From Lichina pygmaea (Eukaryota; Ascomycota; Lichinomycetes; Lichinales; Lichinaceae), in the NCBI GenBank assembly GCA_963422465.1, contig OY730173.1:3906001-3970000 (forward strand): DNA of 64,000 nucleotides, read 5' to 3'. The position numbers were made by a program, and so were the translations under genes. This document shows, one piece after another, positions 32,955 to 44,087 of the stretch (position 1 is its first letter; each line of letters starts with the position of its first letter). The notes under the pieces are model-generated. The model worked only from the letters and a program-made list of their open reading frames with translations, made no database searches and was not told the origin of the DNA.

Positions 32955-33514
32955 TGTTACAACCTATGGGATGGGAGCCACTCATTTATAGGTAATCAGG
33001 CTGTGGGCCAGGCAAGAGGACACCATGGAAGTCAAGTGACCAACCAACAAGGGGTCACGTGACTGTCAAGACACACATGGGTGGCTTGACGCAGCATGCA
33101 TGAAGCATCAAGAGAATCTCACCAGTCTTGATGCAGGATGCAGGAAACATCAAGACAGCCTCACCAGTCTTGACGCAGGGTGCATAACATAGTGGGACCA
33201 TCAACACAATCTCACCTGTCTTGACGTCAAGACTGTCAAGACAATCTTGATCATCTTGACAGGCCAGCACTATATAGTCTGGTGATAGTTCCCTTATGGA
33301 ACAATTGTCTTCAACTCATGTTGTGATCCAGACAACTAGATCTACTTCAATACAATCCTTTTGTACAAAGCTATTGATCAGGTGTCACCACTACCATGTT
33401 CCACCAAACCCCTTCGCACTCCTTGACACTCCTCTCCTGCAAGAACCAACCTGTCTTCCACATCTCACCCTTAATCCTATACTCAGTTAGGACAGCACTG
33501 TACAGACTGCAACA
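32955..33514 (+). repeat. Gypsy-2 3' LTR (560 bp, LTR type B)
   Basis: TGTTACAACC to GACTGCAACA, same length and unit count as the 5' LTR. Confidence 0.93.
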
Positions 33515-33705
33515 TGCTCACGCATATGTGTGCTGCGGCGAGCAACCTCTGGTCAGTCTTGCCAGTCATGTGACTGCTTCCTGTGTTATGCTGCCTGGTA
33601 CTTCTGTCCAGTATCCTGTCTGCTGTTTCTTGTGAGTATAAAGACTGTGTTCCTCCTGGGTCGTAACACTATCCTCCTCTCCATCTTTCATTGTCTTGAT
33701 GAAAC

Positions 33706-34026
33706 TTGGTCATGTCTCCAAAGTCATGTGCGACTGTTAGCCAAACTCAGCTTACTGCTCAAATCCACGATCAGGATTTTGTTTCGTGTACGCCCTGCAA
33801 TTTTTGTGTTTTCTGTGGTCGTCCATGCTTCCAGATGCCAGGAGAAGATGATAAGTTGAAATGTGCTGTGTGCACTCAGCACGGGAAGTCTTGTGTCTCT
33901 GTGTCCTGGGAATCTCTGAACATATCCCAGGACAACCTTCGTGAGGATGTGGCTGCTGAAGAGGCAACACGCAACACACTCTTCGAACAACTTGCTGTGG
34001 TGCAAGTTTGTCTGTCTCAGAAGTGA
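33706..34026 (+). CDS. Antisense accessory frame of Gypsy-3 (longest N terminus)
   Basis: 106-codon frame. After MSPKSCATVSQTQLTAQIHD comes the full cluster: Cys-x2-Cys-x6-Cys, an 11-residue linker, then Cys-x2-Cys-x6-Cys (PCNFCVFCGRPC and KCAVCTQHGKSC). It continues SVSWESLNISQDNLREDVA and FEQLAVVQVCLSQK. A TATA-like TATAAAG at 33,637-33,643 in the LTR edge lies about 65 bp upstream. Confidence 0.6.
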   Translation: MVMSPKSCATVSQTQLTAQIHDQDFVSCTPCNFCVFCGRPCFQMPGEDDKLKCAVCTQHGKSCVSVSWESLNISQDNLREDVAAEEATRNTLFEQLAVVQVCLSQK

Positions 34027-34381
34027 AAGGTGTTGGAAGGTGCCAAGGTCTGTGCAAGACAGAAGCTTCAGTGTCTGGTGAAAGAGATGGAGTCGGATGG
34101 CAAGGATTTGACTTGATCAGTCATTGACACATCCCTTCTGCAGGCTGAGCTGTTCAGTCTTGCTCCTGCTGAAACTGTCGCAGAAGGAGCTGGCAGTTCG
34201 CGAGGTTCTTGAGTGGTTCCCAGGTATTCTCTGAGTCTGGGTATCCTTTCCACTTGACAAGGTATTGCTGACCTTTTCTAGCCAGGATCTGTTTGACTTC
34301 AAACTCTTGTTCTTCTTCGGGTTAGTAATGAAATGTCTCCTGCAAGGGTGTGCTCTGGTCAGCTGGTTCAATCATTGATAT

Positions 34382-34648
34382 TGTCACAGTTCTGGCCCAG
34401 TTGCATATCTGGCACAAGTCACACATCTTGCCAGGAAGTTCCATCTGCACTGTTGCCTGTTTGCTCCACTGTATCCCCTGCCTATAAGAACTTCTCCTAC
34501 TCCCCCAGCTTCTTCTCTTCTTCTTTTCTCTTTTCCTTCCTTGTCTTTTGTTTTGTACATCAATCCAAGTCTCAAGTCTCAAGTCAAGTCAGGTCAAGGT
34601 TACCGAATCAGTTAGGCTTGAGTTCTGCTCTGCTATTGTCTTGTCACA
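34382..34648 (+). repeat. GypC-1 5' LTR (267 bp)
   Basis: TGTCACAG to TTGTCACA, TATA-like CCTATAAGAAC near 34,479. Confidence 0.93.
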
Positions 34649-37600
34649 CTACGAAAGACCTACCCAACCATAACACACTTCACCAAGCCATGTTCACATC
34701 CTTGTCATGTCTCAACAACCAGACCAAGCCATGCCAGTTGCTGGAAATGACAAGTTCCTTCGCAACATGTTTGCAGAGTTCATGTGAATTCAAGCTACCA
34801 ACACCACTTCCAAGTCCAAGTCTGAACACACTGCTGACCCAGAGATCTTCAGTGGTGATGGCGGAAACACAGAAATCACACATGAGAAGCTTGAGAGCTT
34901 CATCACATCACTGTCACTCAAGATGACACTCAACACTGACTGGTACCCCACAGAAATATTGCGGATTGTGTACGTCTTTTCACGCACGACTGGCACTGCG
35001 CAGTCCTACATCTCAGCTAAGATCACAGCTGGCCAGTACATTGACTGGCACAACATTGTCCAAGATCTCCGGAATGCCTTCTCTGACCCAGACCCAGAGT
35101 TCCTAGCTCAGAGAAAGCTTATCACCTTGTGTCAGGCCAACTGTTCCTTTGCCGAGTTCTTCACAGAGTTCAATCAGTATGCTCCACACACAGGCTTCAA
35201 TGACAAGGCCTTGAAGTGCCATCTTTGATGTGCTGTCTCTGAAGAGCTTGCCAAGCAGCTTATCAGCATCAACCTCAAGGACATCAGCTATCAGAAGCTT
35301 GTTGAGGAATGCCAGCTGCAGGACAACCAGTTACATGCCACTTCTGCCAACTCTCACTGTCCACATCAAGCACCTCCCACCCAAGCCTCAGTTCCACAGT
35401 CAGGAGCTTCAGTTCTGTGTCCAGGGTTCATCAAGCCAGCCTTCACACCACAGCCACCAAGTCCTACCATAGATCTCAGCTGCTCTAAGCTGACACCAGA
35501 AGAGTGAGAACATCACTGAAGCAAAGGCCTCTGCTTCTACTGTGGGAACCAAGGTCATGTCTCAACCTTCTGTCCAGTGAAAAGCATGCCTGTTGTTGCC
35601 ACCACCACAACCACCACCAAGTCTGCCACTGTTGAGACTACTCCAAAGTCAGAAAACAAGTAGTCCTTGGTTATCATCACACCCAAGGACATGAAAAGGA
35701 TCTCCATGTTGGCTATCTGTCTCCAGACCAGCAATTGGACAGCAAGTGCTTGTTTCTTCCTTGTATCCTAGATGGGAAATTCAAGTGCAATACTCTTATT
35801 GACTCTGGCTGTTCAGCATTTGGCTGCATTGGTGCTTCCTTTACGCAATCTCTTCACTAAGAACCTCTCCCCTACCCACGCACATTGTGATTGTTTGATG
35901 GCAAGACATCACAAACCACACATCTTGCGAAGACAATCATGACTATGGCACATGGTGTGCACCAGGAGGAAGTCTCTCTCTTGGTGTCTCCTGGTCCTCA
36001 CTATGATGTGATTCTGGGGATGCCATGGCTCCAGAAGCACAGGCCACACATTGATTAGACAAACACCTCAATCATGTTCAAGTCAGATCACTACTGATCC
36101 CCATGCCTCAAGTCAAACAATAGCTATCCAATCTCTTTGGATCTTAAAGCCAAGATGTCTGCTGGAAAGTCTCAGAATCCCAAGCCTCTTTCTGCCATGC
36201 CAATCCCTATCAATGCTGCCACATTTTCTCTCCTTGCTGCCAAGCCAGATCACCAGGTGTTCAGTGTTTCTCTGAGAGACATTGAGCAGGTGTTGAAGTC
36301 AAAGAAGTATGTGGATCCTGCCACACTTCTCCCTGCTCAGTACCACAAGTTCCTGGATGTCTTCAGCAAGGATGACGCTGACAAGCTTGCTCCTCTACGC
36401 CCAGGAGTTGACCACAAGATCAAGATGGAACCAGGAACCCAGGCACCCTCTGGACCTTTGTACAGCATGAGCAGAGAAGAACTTGAAGTTCTCAAGAAGT
36501 ACCTGACAGAGAACCTGAACAAGGGCTTCATTCAAGTATCTTCATCACCTGCTGCTACACCAGTCCTCTTTGTCAAGAAGCCAGAAGGTGGATTGTGTTT
36601 CTGTGTAGACTACAGAGCACTCAACACTATCACCATCAAGAACTGTTACCCCCTACCACTGATCCCGGAGATGTTGGACCAGCTTTGCAAAGCTGTGTGG
36701 TACACCAAGCTTGACATTGTTGGTGCCTTCAACTGTATCTGGATGAAGGAAGGTGAAGAATAGAAGACTGTGTTCTGCACACGCTCAGGCCTCTACAAAT
36801 ACCTTGTCATGCCCTTTGGTCTTGCCAATACTCCAAGCATGTTCCAGAACTATATCAATGATGTTTTGAGACCTGACATCCTTGATGTCTTTGGCACTGC
36901 CTATGTGGATGACATTCTTGTCTACAGTCAGACACTCAAGAAACACTGGAAGCATGTCAAGCTTGTTCTCAGTCAACTACAAGATGCAAGCCTGCAAGTT
37001 GACATCTCCAAGTGTGACTTTGAAGTGCATCAAGTCAAGTACCTTAGCCTCATCATTCAGTCTGCCACTGAAGATGGCTGACCCAGATCTGTGAGTATAG
37101 ACCCAGCCAAGACTGACACCATCAAGGAGTGGAAGCCTCCTGCCAGTCTCAAGGAAGTGGAGAGCTTCATTGTCTTTGCAAACTTCTACCACTAGTTTAT
37201 CAAAGACTTTGCCAAGCTTGCATCCCTACTCACAGCTCTGACCAAGAAGAATGTTGCCTTCAAGTGGGAAACCCCAGAGCAGCACCTGTTTGAAAGTATC
37301 AAGAAGGTCTTCAGAACTGCACCCATCCTGCAGCACTTTGATCTGGAGAAGGAGGGTGTTGTTGAGACTGACACTTCTGACTACGTCTCTGGTGCTGTCC
37401 TGTCACAGCCAGATCATGAAGGAGTTCTACGCCCTGTTGCCTTCTTGTCACGCCACCACCTGCCGGCAGAATGCAACTACAAGATCTATAATAAAGAGTT
37501 GCTGGCAATTGTCTGTGCCTTTGAAGAATAGTGAGCAGAGCTTGAAGGATCTCCAGAACCTGTCAAAGTGATCTCTGATCACAAGAACTTGGAGTACTTC

Positions 37601-39424
37601 ATGTTGTCAAAGTGCCTTTCCTGCTGTCAAGCCTGTTGGAGCAAGTTCTTGTCACACTTCAATTTCAAGATCAGCTACTGTCCAGGCAGTCAGTGCAAGT
37701 CTGACACTCTCACTTGATGTTCTCAAGACCTCCTGTCAGACAGTGATCCCTGTCAAGACTTCATGGAGCAAGTTGTCCTCAAGCCCAAGAATCTTGCATA
37801 TTCAGAGGTTCAAGTCAAGCCTATCCAGATCCTGAGATGTTCAGAAGCTGCACCAGTTGACACTGAACCTGGCACTGCACCTCTTTCAGACATCATCCAA
37901 GCTACCTATAACAACCTTGCTGAAGGTGATCCAGTGGCAACAGTGTCACAGATACTAAGGGATAGTGTCAGGCACAGTCAAGAAGTGTCTCTCTCAGACT
38001 GCAGCTTAGAAAATAACTATCTCTTCTACAAGAACTGACTCTGGATCTCTGAGAATGATGAGCTACACCTACACCTGTTCCAAGAAGCCCATGACCAAGC
38101 AATAGCTAGCCACACTGAGATTGCCAAGACCCACAATCTTCTGTCTTGTTGGTACTATTGGCCAAAGATGGTGAACATCATACAGCAGTACATCAGGAAT
38201 TGTCATGTCTGCTCTAAAGCAAAGCCTGCCCGTGATCACCAAGGAGAGCTGCTGTCTCTTCCCATACCTCAGCAATGTTGGCAGGATCTGGCTATAGATT
38301 TCATTACTGACTTGCCCAAGTCAAGAGATGCCTGCTTCCCTGGTGCCAAGCACATCTGGGTCATCACTGACTGTCTCACCAAAGAACACCACTTTGTGCC
38401 ATGTGCTGAGATGACAACCTCACATCTTGTCTGGATGTTCATCCAGTTTGTTGTCTGTACCCATGGCTTGCCCAGGAGTATTGTCTCAGACAGATGAGGT
38501 CAGTTTGTCAGCTTATTCTGGAAAGCACTCTGTACCCATCTTGACATCATGCTATGACTATTCTCAGGACACCACTCAGAGACAGATAGTCAGATAGAAC
38601 AAGAGAATCAGGAGCTTGAACACTACCTGAGATCCTATGTCAACTATCTCCAAGATGACTGGGTCCAATAGCTTCCTCTGGCAGAGTTCATGCAGAACAA
38701 CTCCCAGTCTGATTCCTCTGGCATGTCACTGTTCTTTGCCAACAAAGGGTTCTATCCACAGCTCAGCATCACACCCACGAGTGAAGTCTGCAACCAAGAT
38801 GCTATGGAAATCTCTGGAGAAATGATGCAGATTCTGGAACAGTTGTAAGCTGAACTCCGACTATCCCAGGAAGCTCAAGCTCACACCACCAATTTGCATC
38901 AAGTCCTGTCACTGTCCTATCAAACTGGAGATCTTGTTTGGCTGAATACCAAGAACATCAGGGCACACCACCCATGCAAAAAGCTTGACAACAAGTGGAT
39001 TGGACTATTCAAGTTGTTGAAGACAGTCAGAAGCTGTGCCTGCCATCTGGAGCTTCCACACACTCTCAAGATCCACTCTGTCTTTCACGTTTCCCTTCTA
39101 CGTCTGACACCTGCTAATCCTATCCCTGGCCAATCAAATGAACACCCTGGCCCTGTCATTGGTCAAGACACAGATGAAGAGTTCCAGGTTGAAGAAATCC
39201 TTGACTCCAAGCCAGCAATGTCTTGACAGAAGTTCAAGTACCTGGTCAAATAGTCTGGATGGCCAATTGAAGATGCCACTGAAGAGCCTATTGAGCATCT
39301 TGACAACACCAAAGACACTATCTACAACTTCCATGAGAAATACTCAAGGAAACCACAGCCACAGAACTACAGCCACAAGCAGCCTGAGACTCACAGGAGT
39401 TCACCATGTGAAGGAGGGGGGTAA

Positions 39425-39691
39425 TGTCACAGTTCTGGCCCAGTTGCATATCTGGCACAAGTCACACACCTTGCTGGGAAGTTCCATCTGCACTGTTGCC
39501 TGTTTGCTCTGCTGTATCCCCTGCCTATAAGAACTTCTCCTGCTCCCCCAGCTTCTTCTCTTCTTCTTTTCTTTTTTCCTTCGTTGTCTTTTGTCTTGTA
39601 CATCAATCCAAGTCTCAAGTCTCAAGCCAAGTCAGGTCAAGGTTACTGAATCAGTTAGGCTTGAGTTCTGCTCTGCCATTGTCTTGTCACA
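39425..39691 (+). repeat. GypC-1 3' LTR (267 bp)
   Basis: Same length and ends as the 5' copy. Confidence 0.93.
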
Positions 39692-42600
39692 GATATATGA
39701 AAGTTTGGATGGACTCTGGCATCTCTTGGTAGTCGTATCTTGACGTTGACTAGTCCTGTTTTCTCTTCGACTGAAAATGGTCTGACCTTGATATTGTCAA
39801 GTTTCTTTGTCTTTGGCTTTTTTGTTTTCCAATTTTTTGTGAGAAGGTAGACTTTATCCCCCTTCTTTAGCTGAGGTGCCATTTTCAATTTTTTGTCTAT
39901 TTAACACTGTATTTTTTTTGAGGTCTCTTGAAAGTAGTGCCTTATCATTGTGTGTGTTTGTCGCAGGAGCTTGTCATGTCAGAGTGCTTTCTCCATGTTC
40001 AGTGAAGCTCTGCTTGGTATTCCGATGTTTGCATGTTGTCCAAAATTAGCAAAAAATAGCGATTCCTTTGTTGAATCTGATCTGTGCTGGTTGATTGCCA
40101 GCTGTGCCACCAGTAATAACTGTACCCAATTGCTATAGGTCTGGTTGATGTAATGCCACAAGTAAGTCTCCAGGACTTGGCTTGCTTGCTCTGTCTGGCT
40201 GTCTGTCTGTGGGTGATAGGCTGTAGACATTTTGGGTTTTGTTCCTATGGCTGCACTGATTGTCTTCCAGTAGTTGGATGTGAAGAGTTTGTCTCTGTCT
40301 GTAATGATTGTGATTGGAACTCTGTAGTCTCTGACCAATCTGTCCAGTAAGAGGTGTCCCAACTGTTCTGCTGTGTGGGTCTCCTTGAATAGTACCACTA
40401 TCAGATATTTTGTGAATCTGTCCACCATCACTATAATCAAGTTGTAGGTGATTCCTGTGACTGGGTCTTTGGACTTGGGTAGCTTTGTGATGAAGTCCAT
40501 TGACACATCTTCCTACAGGCCTCTTGGTATTGTGTTCAGGTGTCCTTCTCCATATGGCTTGTGTCTTCTATGTTTGTTTTTCTGGCACAGTAGACATTTG
40601 CTGATGTAGCTTGTGACATGTTTTCAGAGATTGATGATATTGTTCTCTGCCTGTTAGATAAGGTCTGTGGTCTTGGTGATTCCTGGGTGACTATGTGCTG
40701 GGTTGTTGTGGTAGTTCCTTATTAATTCTTCAGTGTCTTTTGCTGTGAGCTTGTTGATCTGTGGTCAAGGCATCAGGTTTCCTTGCTGGTCCTGCTGTAA
40801 GATCATTCCTTGGTGTTCATCATCTTCCATATGGTCTTTTTGTCAGCTTAGTGTGTCTGCTCTCCTGTTGTCTTGTCCGGGGGTATACAAGATCTTGAAC
40901 TTGTGTTGCTCTAGGAGTTCAGTCTATCTGACTTGTCATCTGTTCAGCTTCTTTGTTGTTGTGAATATTGTCAGATTCTTGTGGTCTGTGAGAATGGTGA
41001 GTTCAGAACTACTTTCTGCGTACACTCTCCAGTGTTCAAGTGTGTTGACAACTGCCAGTAGCTCTTTGTTGTGGATATCATAGTTCTGTTCTGCTTGTGT
41101 CATCTTGCGTGAGTAGTAGGCAACTGGGTGCCACTTGTCGTCTGCCTGTTGGTATAAACATGCTCCCACTGCTTGGTCTGAAGTGTCTGTTTTGATTTGT
41201 GTTGGTTGGCCTGTCTTGAAGTTGAGGAGAACTGGTTCCTTGGCGCAAGTGTCCTTGAGCTGTTGGAATGCTTTTTGTTGTCTCTCTGTCCACCAGTACT
41301 CCGCGTCCTTCTTTGTGAGTTCTGTCAGTAGTGTTACTATCTGTGAGTAGTTCTTAATGAACTGTCAGTTGAAGTTGGCAAATTCTAGGAAGGCTTGTAC
41401 TTTCTTGACTGATGTCAGTGTTGGCTATTACTAAATCACTTTGATTTTCTCAGGGTCAATATTGATCTCTTCAATCCCTAGGATGTATCCAAGGAATTCA
41501 ACTTCCAGTTTGTTGAACTTGTATTTCTTCAGGTTGAGCTTGAGCCCTGCCTCTTGTAGGCATCATAGAACATCCTTCACATGTTTGGTATGTTCCTGTT
41601 ACGTGTTCGAGTAGACAAGAATATTGTCCAAGTAGGTGATAGCTGTTTGGTCCAGGTGTGCTCTGATGATATTGTTGATCAAGGCTTGACATGTTGCTGG
41701 TGTGTTTGTGAGTCCGAATAGCATGACCAGATACTTGTAGTGTCTGTATCAGGTTCTGAAAGCTGTCTTCCATTCTTCTCCTTCTTTCATGCGTATCAGG
41801 TTGTATACTCCTTTCAAGTCCAGCTTGGTGAAGGTTGTAGCTTGTCTGATCCTGTCTTGCAGTTTGTTCGCATTTGGCAACAGATATCAGTTTTTGATGG
41901 TAATGTTGTTGAGTTTCCTGTAGTCCACACAAAGTCAAAGACTTCCATCTTTCTTTAGTGCAAATAGTATCAGATATCCTGCTGGCGATTGAGATTCTTG
42001 AATGAAACTCTTTTTCAGGTTCTCCTCCAGGTACTCGCAAAGTACTTGGAGCTCTTTCTCTGATAACTGGTAAATTGGTCCAAATCCTGGCTCTGTCCCT
42101 GGTTGCAACTTGATCTCATGATCCCAAGGTTAGTGCTTAGGCAACACTGCTGTTGTTGTCTCTTCCTGAAAGAGGTTATCATACTCAGGTCAGTACTCTT
42201 CAGAGATCTCCAGAGAGTTAACAACTTCCTCTCTCTTCATCTCTGACTGTTTGGCCACCTGGTTCTGGGGTGTGCCTGTCAAGGCAGACCTCTTCTCTTG
42301 AGAGTTGTCCTTTCTGTCAGTGAGGTTCCACTGAGGGTTCCTTCCCTTATCTGTCCACACCTTCTGTAGCTAGTAACAGGTTCGAGCTGTGTTGTTAGTG
42401 CAGTTCCTAAACATGAGTAGTCCTGTCCTCCAGTTAACAACTGGGTTATGCTTCTTTAGCCAAGACATCCCCAAATAGATATTCTGAGTGGCCAACTTGA
42501 CAATATCAAGGTAGATCCTTTCAGCATGGTGTCTGGTAACTATTTCCATTGGCTGCGTCTTGTGGCAGACTAGCTCTGTCTGTCTATTTGCCATCACAAG

Positions 42601-43706
42601 CTGATAGAGCTGCCGCTTGCGTCTTCTTCCAGTGCTGAGGGTGTCGTAAAGTTGTCTTGAAATGTAGTTTCCACTGGCTCCAGAATCAACAAGTGTGTAT
42701 GTCTGTACTGGCGTGTTGGCGTGTAGTGACACAGGTAATCATAGGTGCTTTGTGTTGCTAGGGGTCATGTTGTTAAGCTCCTGATGTCACCCCTTGACAA
42801 GAGAGTTCAATCTTTTCCTGATTGAAGTGTTTTTCCACTGACTGGGCAATAGGTCCAGCTATTCCCATCAGTTCTGAGGAATCTGTTCATGAATTTGTCT
42901 TGCTGATGCTTGTCACATCCAGGCTTGAGGCAGTACTGCCAAATGTTGATGTAGCAGTTGTGGTTGTTGCCTTGCTGTAGGAACATGAGGTGTTCATGCC
43001 AATCATGTGTGTGCCCGGGGAATGCGGTGTGTTGGTGTTTGTCCCAGAGATGGATCTCACACACATTCTTCTTGCAGTTGGCCCAATGTTTGTGGCAGGT
43101 GGCGTGGTAGGGTGAATGCCCTCCATATCTTTGTAGCTGTTTGTGGTAGGTGCAGTAGTGCTTTATGCAAAACCTCCACTGTAGTTCGCCGTGCTGTAGG
43201 TTTTGTGAGTCTATGCTGTAAGCATAGCTTTCTTGTGGTATTTCTTCTTTGATAGACACAGGTTCATCTCAGTCCCTATCAGAGGTGGTTAAGAGCTCCT
43301 GTCCCTTGTCCTGACCTGTCTGTTCTGGTAGGTCCTTGCCTCCTGATGTTGCCAGTTGGTGGGCTGCTTCCAATGTCTGGTTGTATTTGTCCTATTGTTT
43401 GAGGGATAGCTGCGCCTCTCCTGGTGGATCCTCTGGCTTGATGACATTCCAGTCTCCGTCAAGTGTATTAAGTTGCTGTCAGTGCACCTTGTTCTTTGAA
43501 CAACAGTCTCTTGCCATGTGGTCTAGCTTGCCACAGGCATAGCACTTCAGTGCTTTCCCCTTCTTGTTGTTCCTTCCTTTTGTGAACCTTCTCTTGTGGT
43601 GGACTGCATCCAGTTCCATGGGTGCGTAGCCATATAAGTCATGTGGCGGTGCATTCTTAGGTGACTTGTAGTGGTTGCTCACATGCCATGTGGGGTGGCT
43701 CTGTCC

Positions 43707-44087
43707 TGTGACAAGGCAATGGCAGAGCAGAACTTGAGCCTAACTGATTCAGTAACCTTGACCTGACTTGGCTTGAGACTTGAGACTTGGATTGATGTAC
43801 AAGATGAAAGACAAGGAAGGAAGAAAAAAAGAAAAGAAGAGAAGAAGCTGGGGGAGCAGGAGAAGTTCTTATAGGCAGGTGATCAGGCAATAGTGTAGCA
43901 AACAGGCAACAGTGCAGATGGAACTTCCCGGCAAGGTGCGTGCAGATGGAACTTCCCAGCAAGGTGCGTGACTTGTGCCAGATATGCAACAAGGCAATAG
44001 CAGAGCAAACAGGCAACAGTGCAGATAGAACTTCCCAGCAAGGTGTGTGACTTGTGCCAGATATGCAACTGGGCCAGAACTGTGATA
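43707..44087 (-). repeat. GypC-2 3' LTR, enlarged to 381 bp
   Basis: Compared with the 267-bp LTRs it contains extra copies of the GATGGAACTTCCC-GCAAGGTGCGTG block and of the GGCAACAGTGCAGAT block at about 43,900-44,050, explaining the extra 114 bp. Confidence 0.85.

Larger units (their letters stand above)
27062..33514 (+). mobile_element. Gypsy-2: same gypsy family with type B LTRs, heavily decayed
   Basis: 6,453 bp between two 560-bp LTRs. Order on plus: Gag (27,640 to about 29,130) with a CCHC knuckle near 28,395, protease (about 29,240), reverse transcriptase (about 29,830-30,590), RNase H (about 30,600-31,010), integrase (about 31,100-32,200) and chromodomain (about 32,320-32,450). An antisense frame lies at 32,602-32,841. 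Sequence is shifted strongly to A/T by transitions, and the element is broken at several tens of places, consistent with RIP. The flanks do not form a target duplication: LINE C on the left, an LTR type A remnant on the right. Confidence 0.92.
34382..39691 (+). mobile_element. GypC-1: second Ty3/gypsy family, inserted in Gypsy-3, broken
   Basis: 5,310 bp with 267-bp LTRs and a perfect target duplication GATAT (34,377-34,381 and 39,692-39,696) inside Gypsy-3. Parts: Gag (about 34,700-35,230), CCHC knuckle CFYCGNQGHVSTFC near 35,530, protease with DSGCSA near 35,800, reverse transcriptase (36,137-37,080; YVDDILVYS), RNase H (about 37,270-37,530), integrase (about 38,170-38,830) and a chromodomain-like C terminus (about 39,170-39,290). 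It is distinct from Gypsy-1 to -4 in every domain. Broken at around twenty places. Confidence 0.93.
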
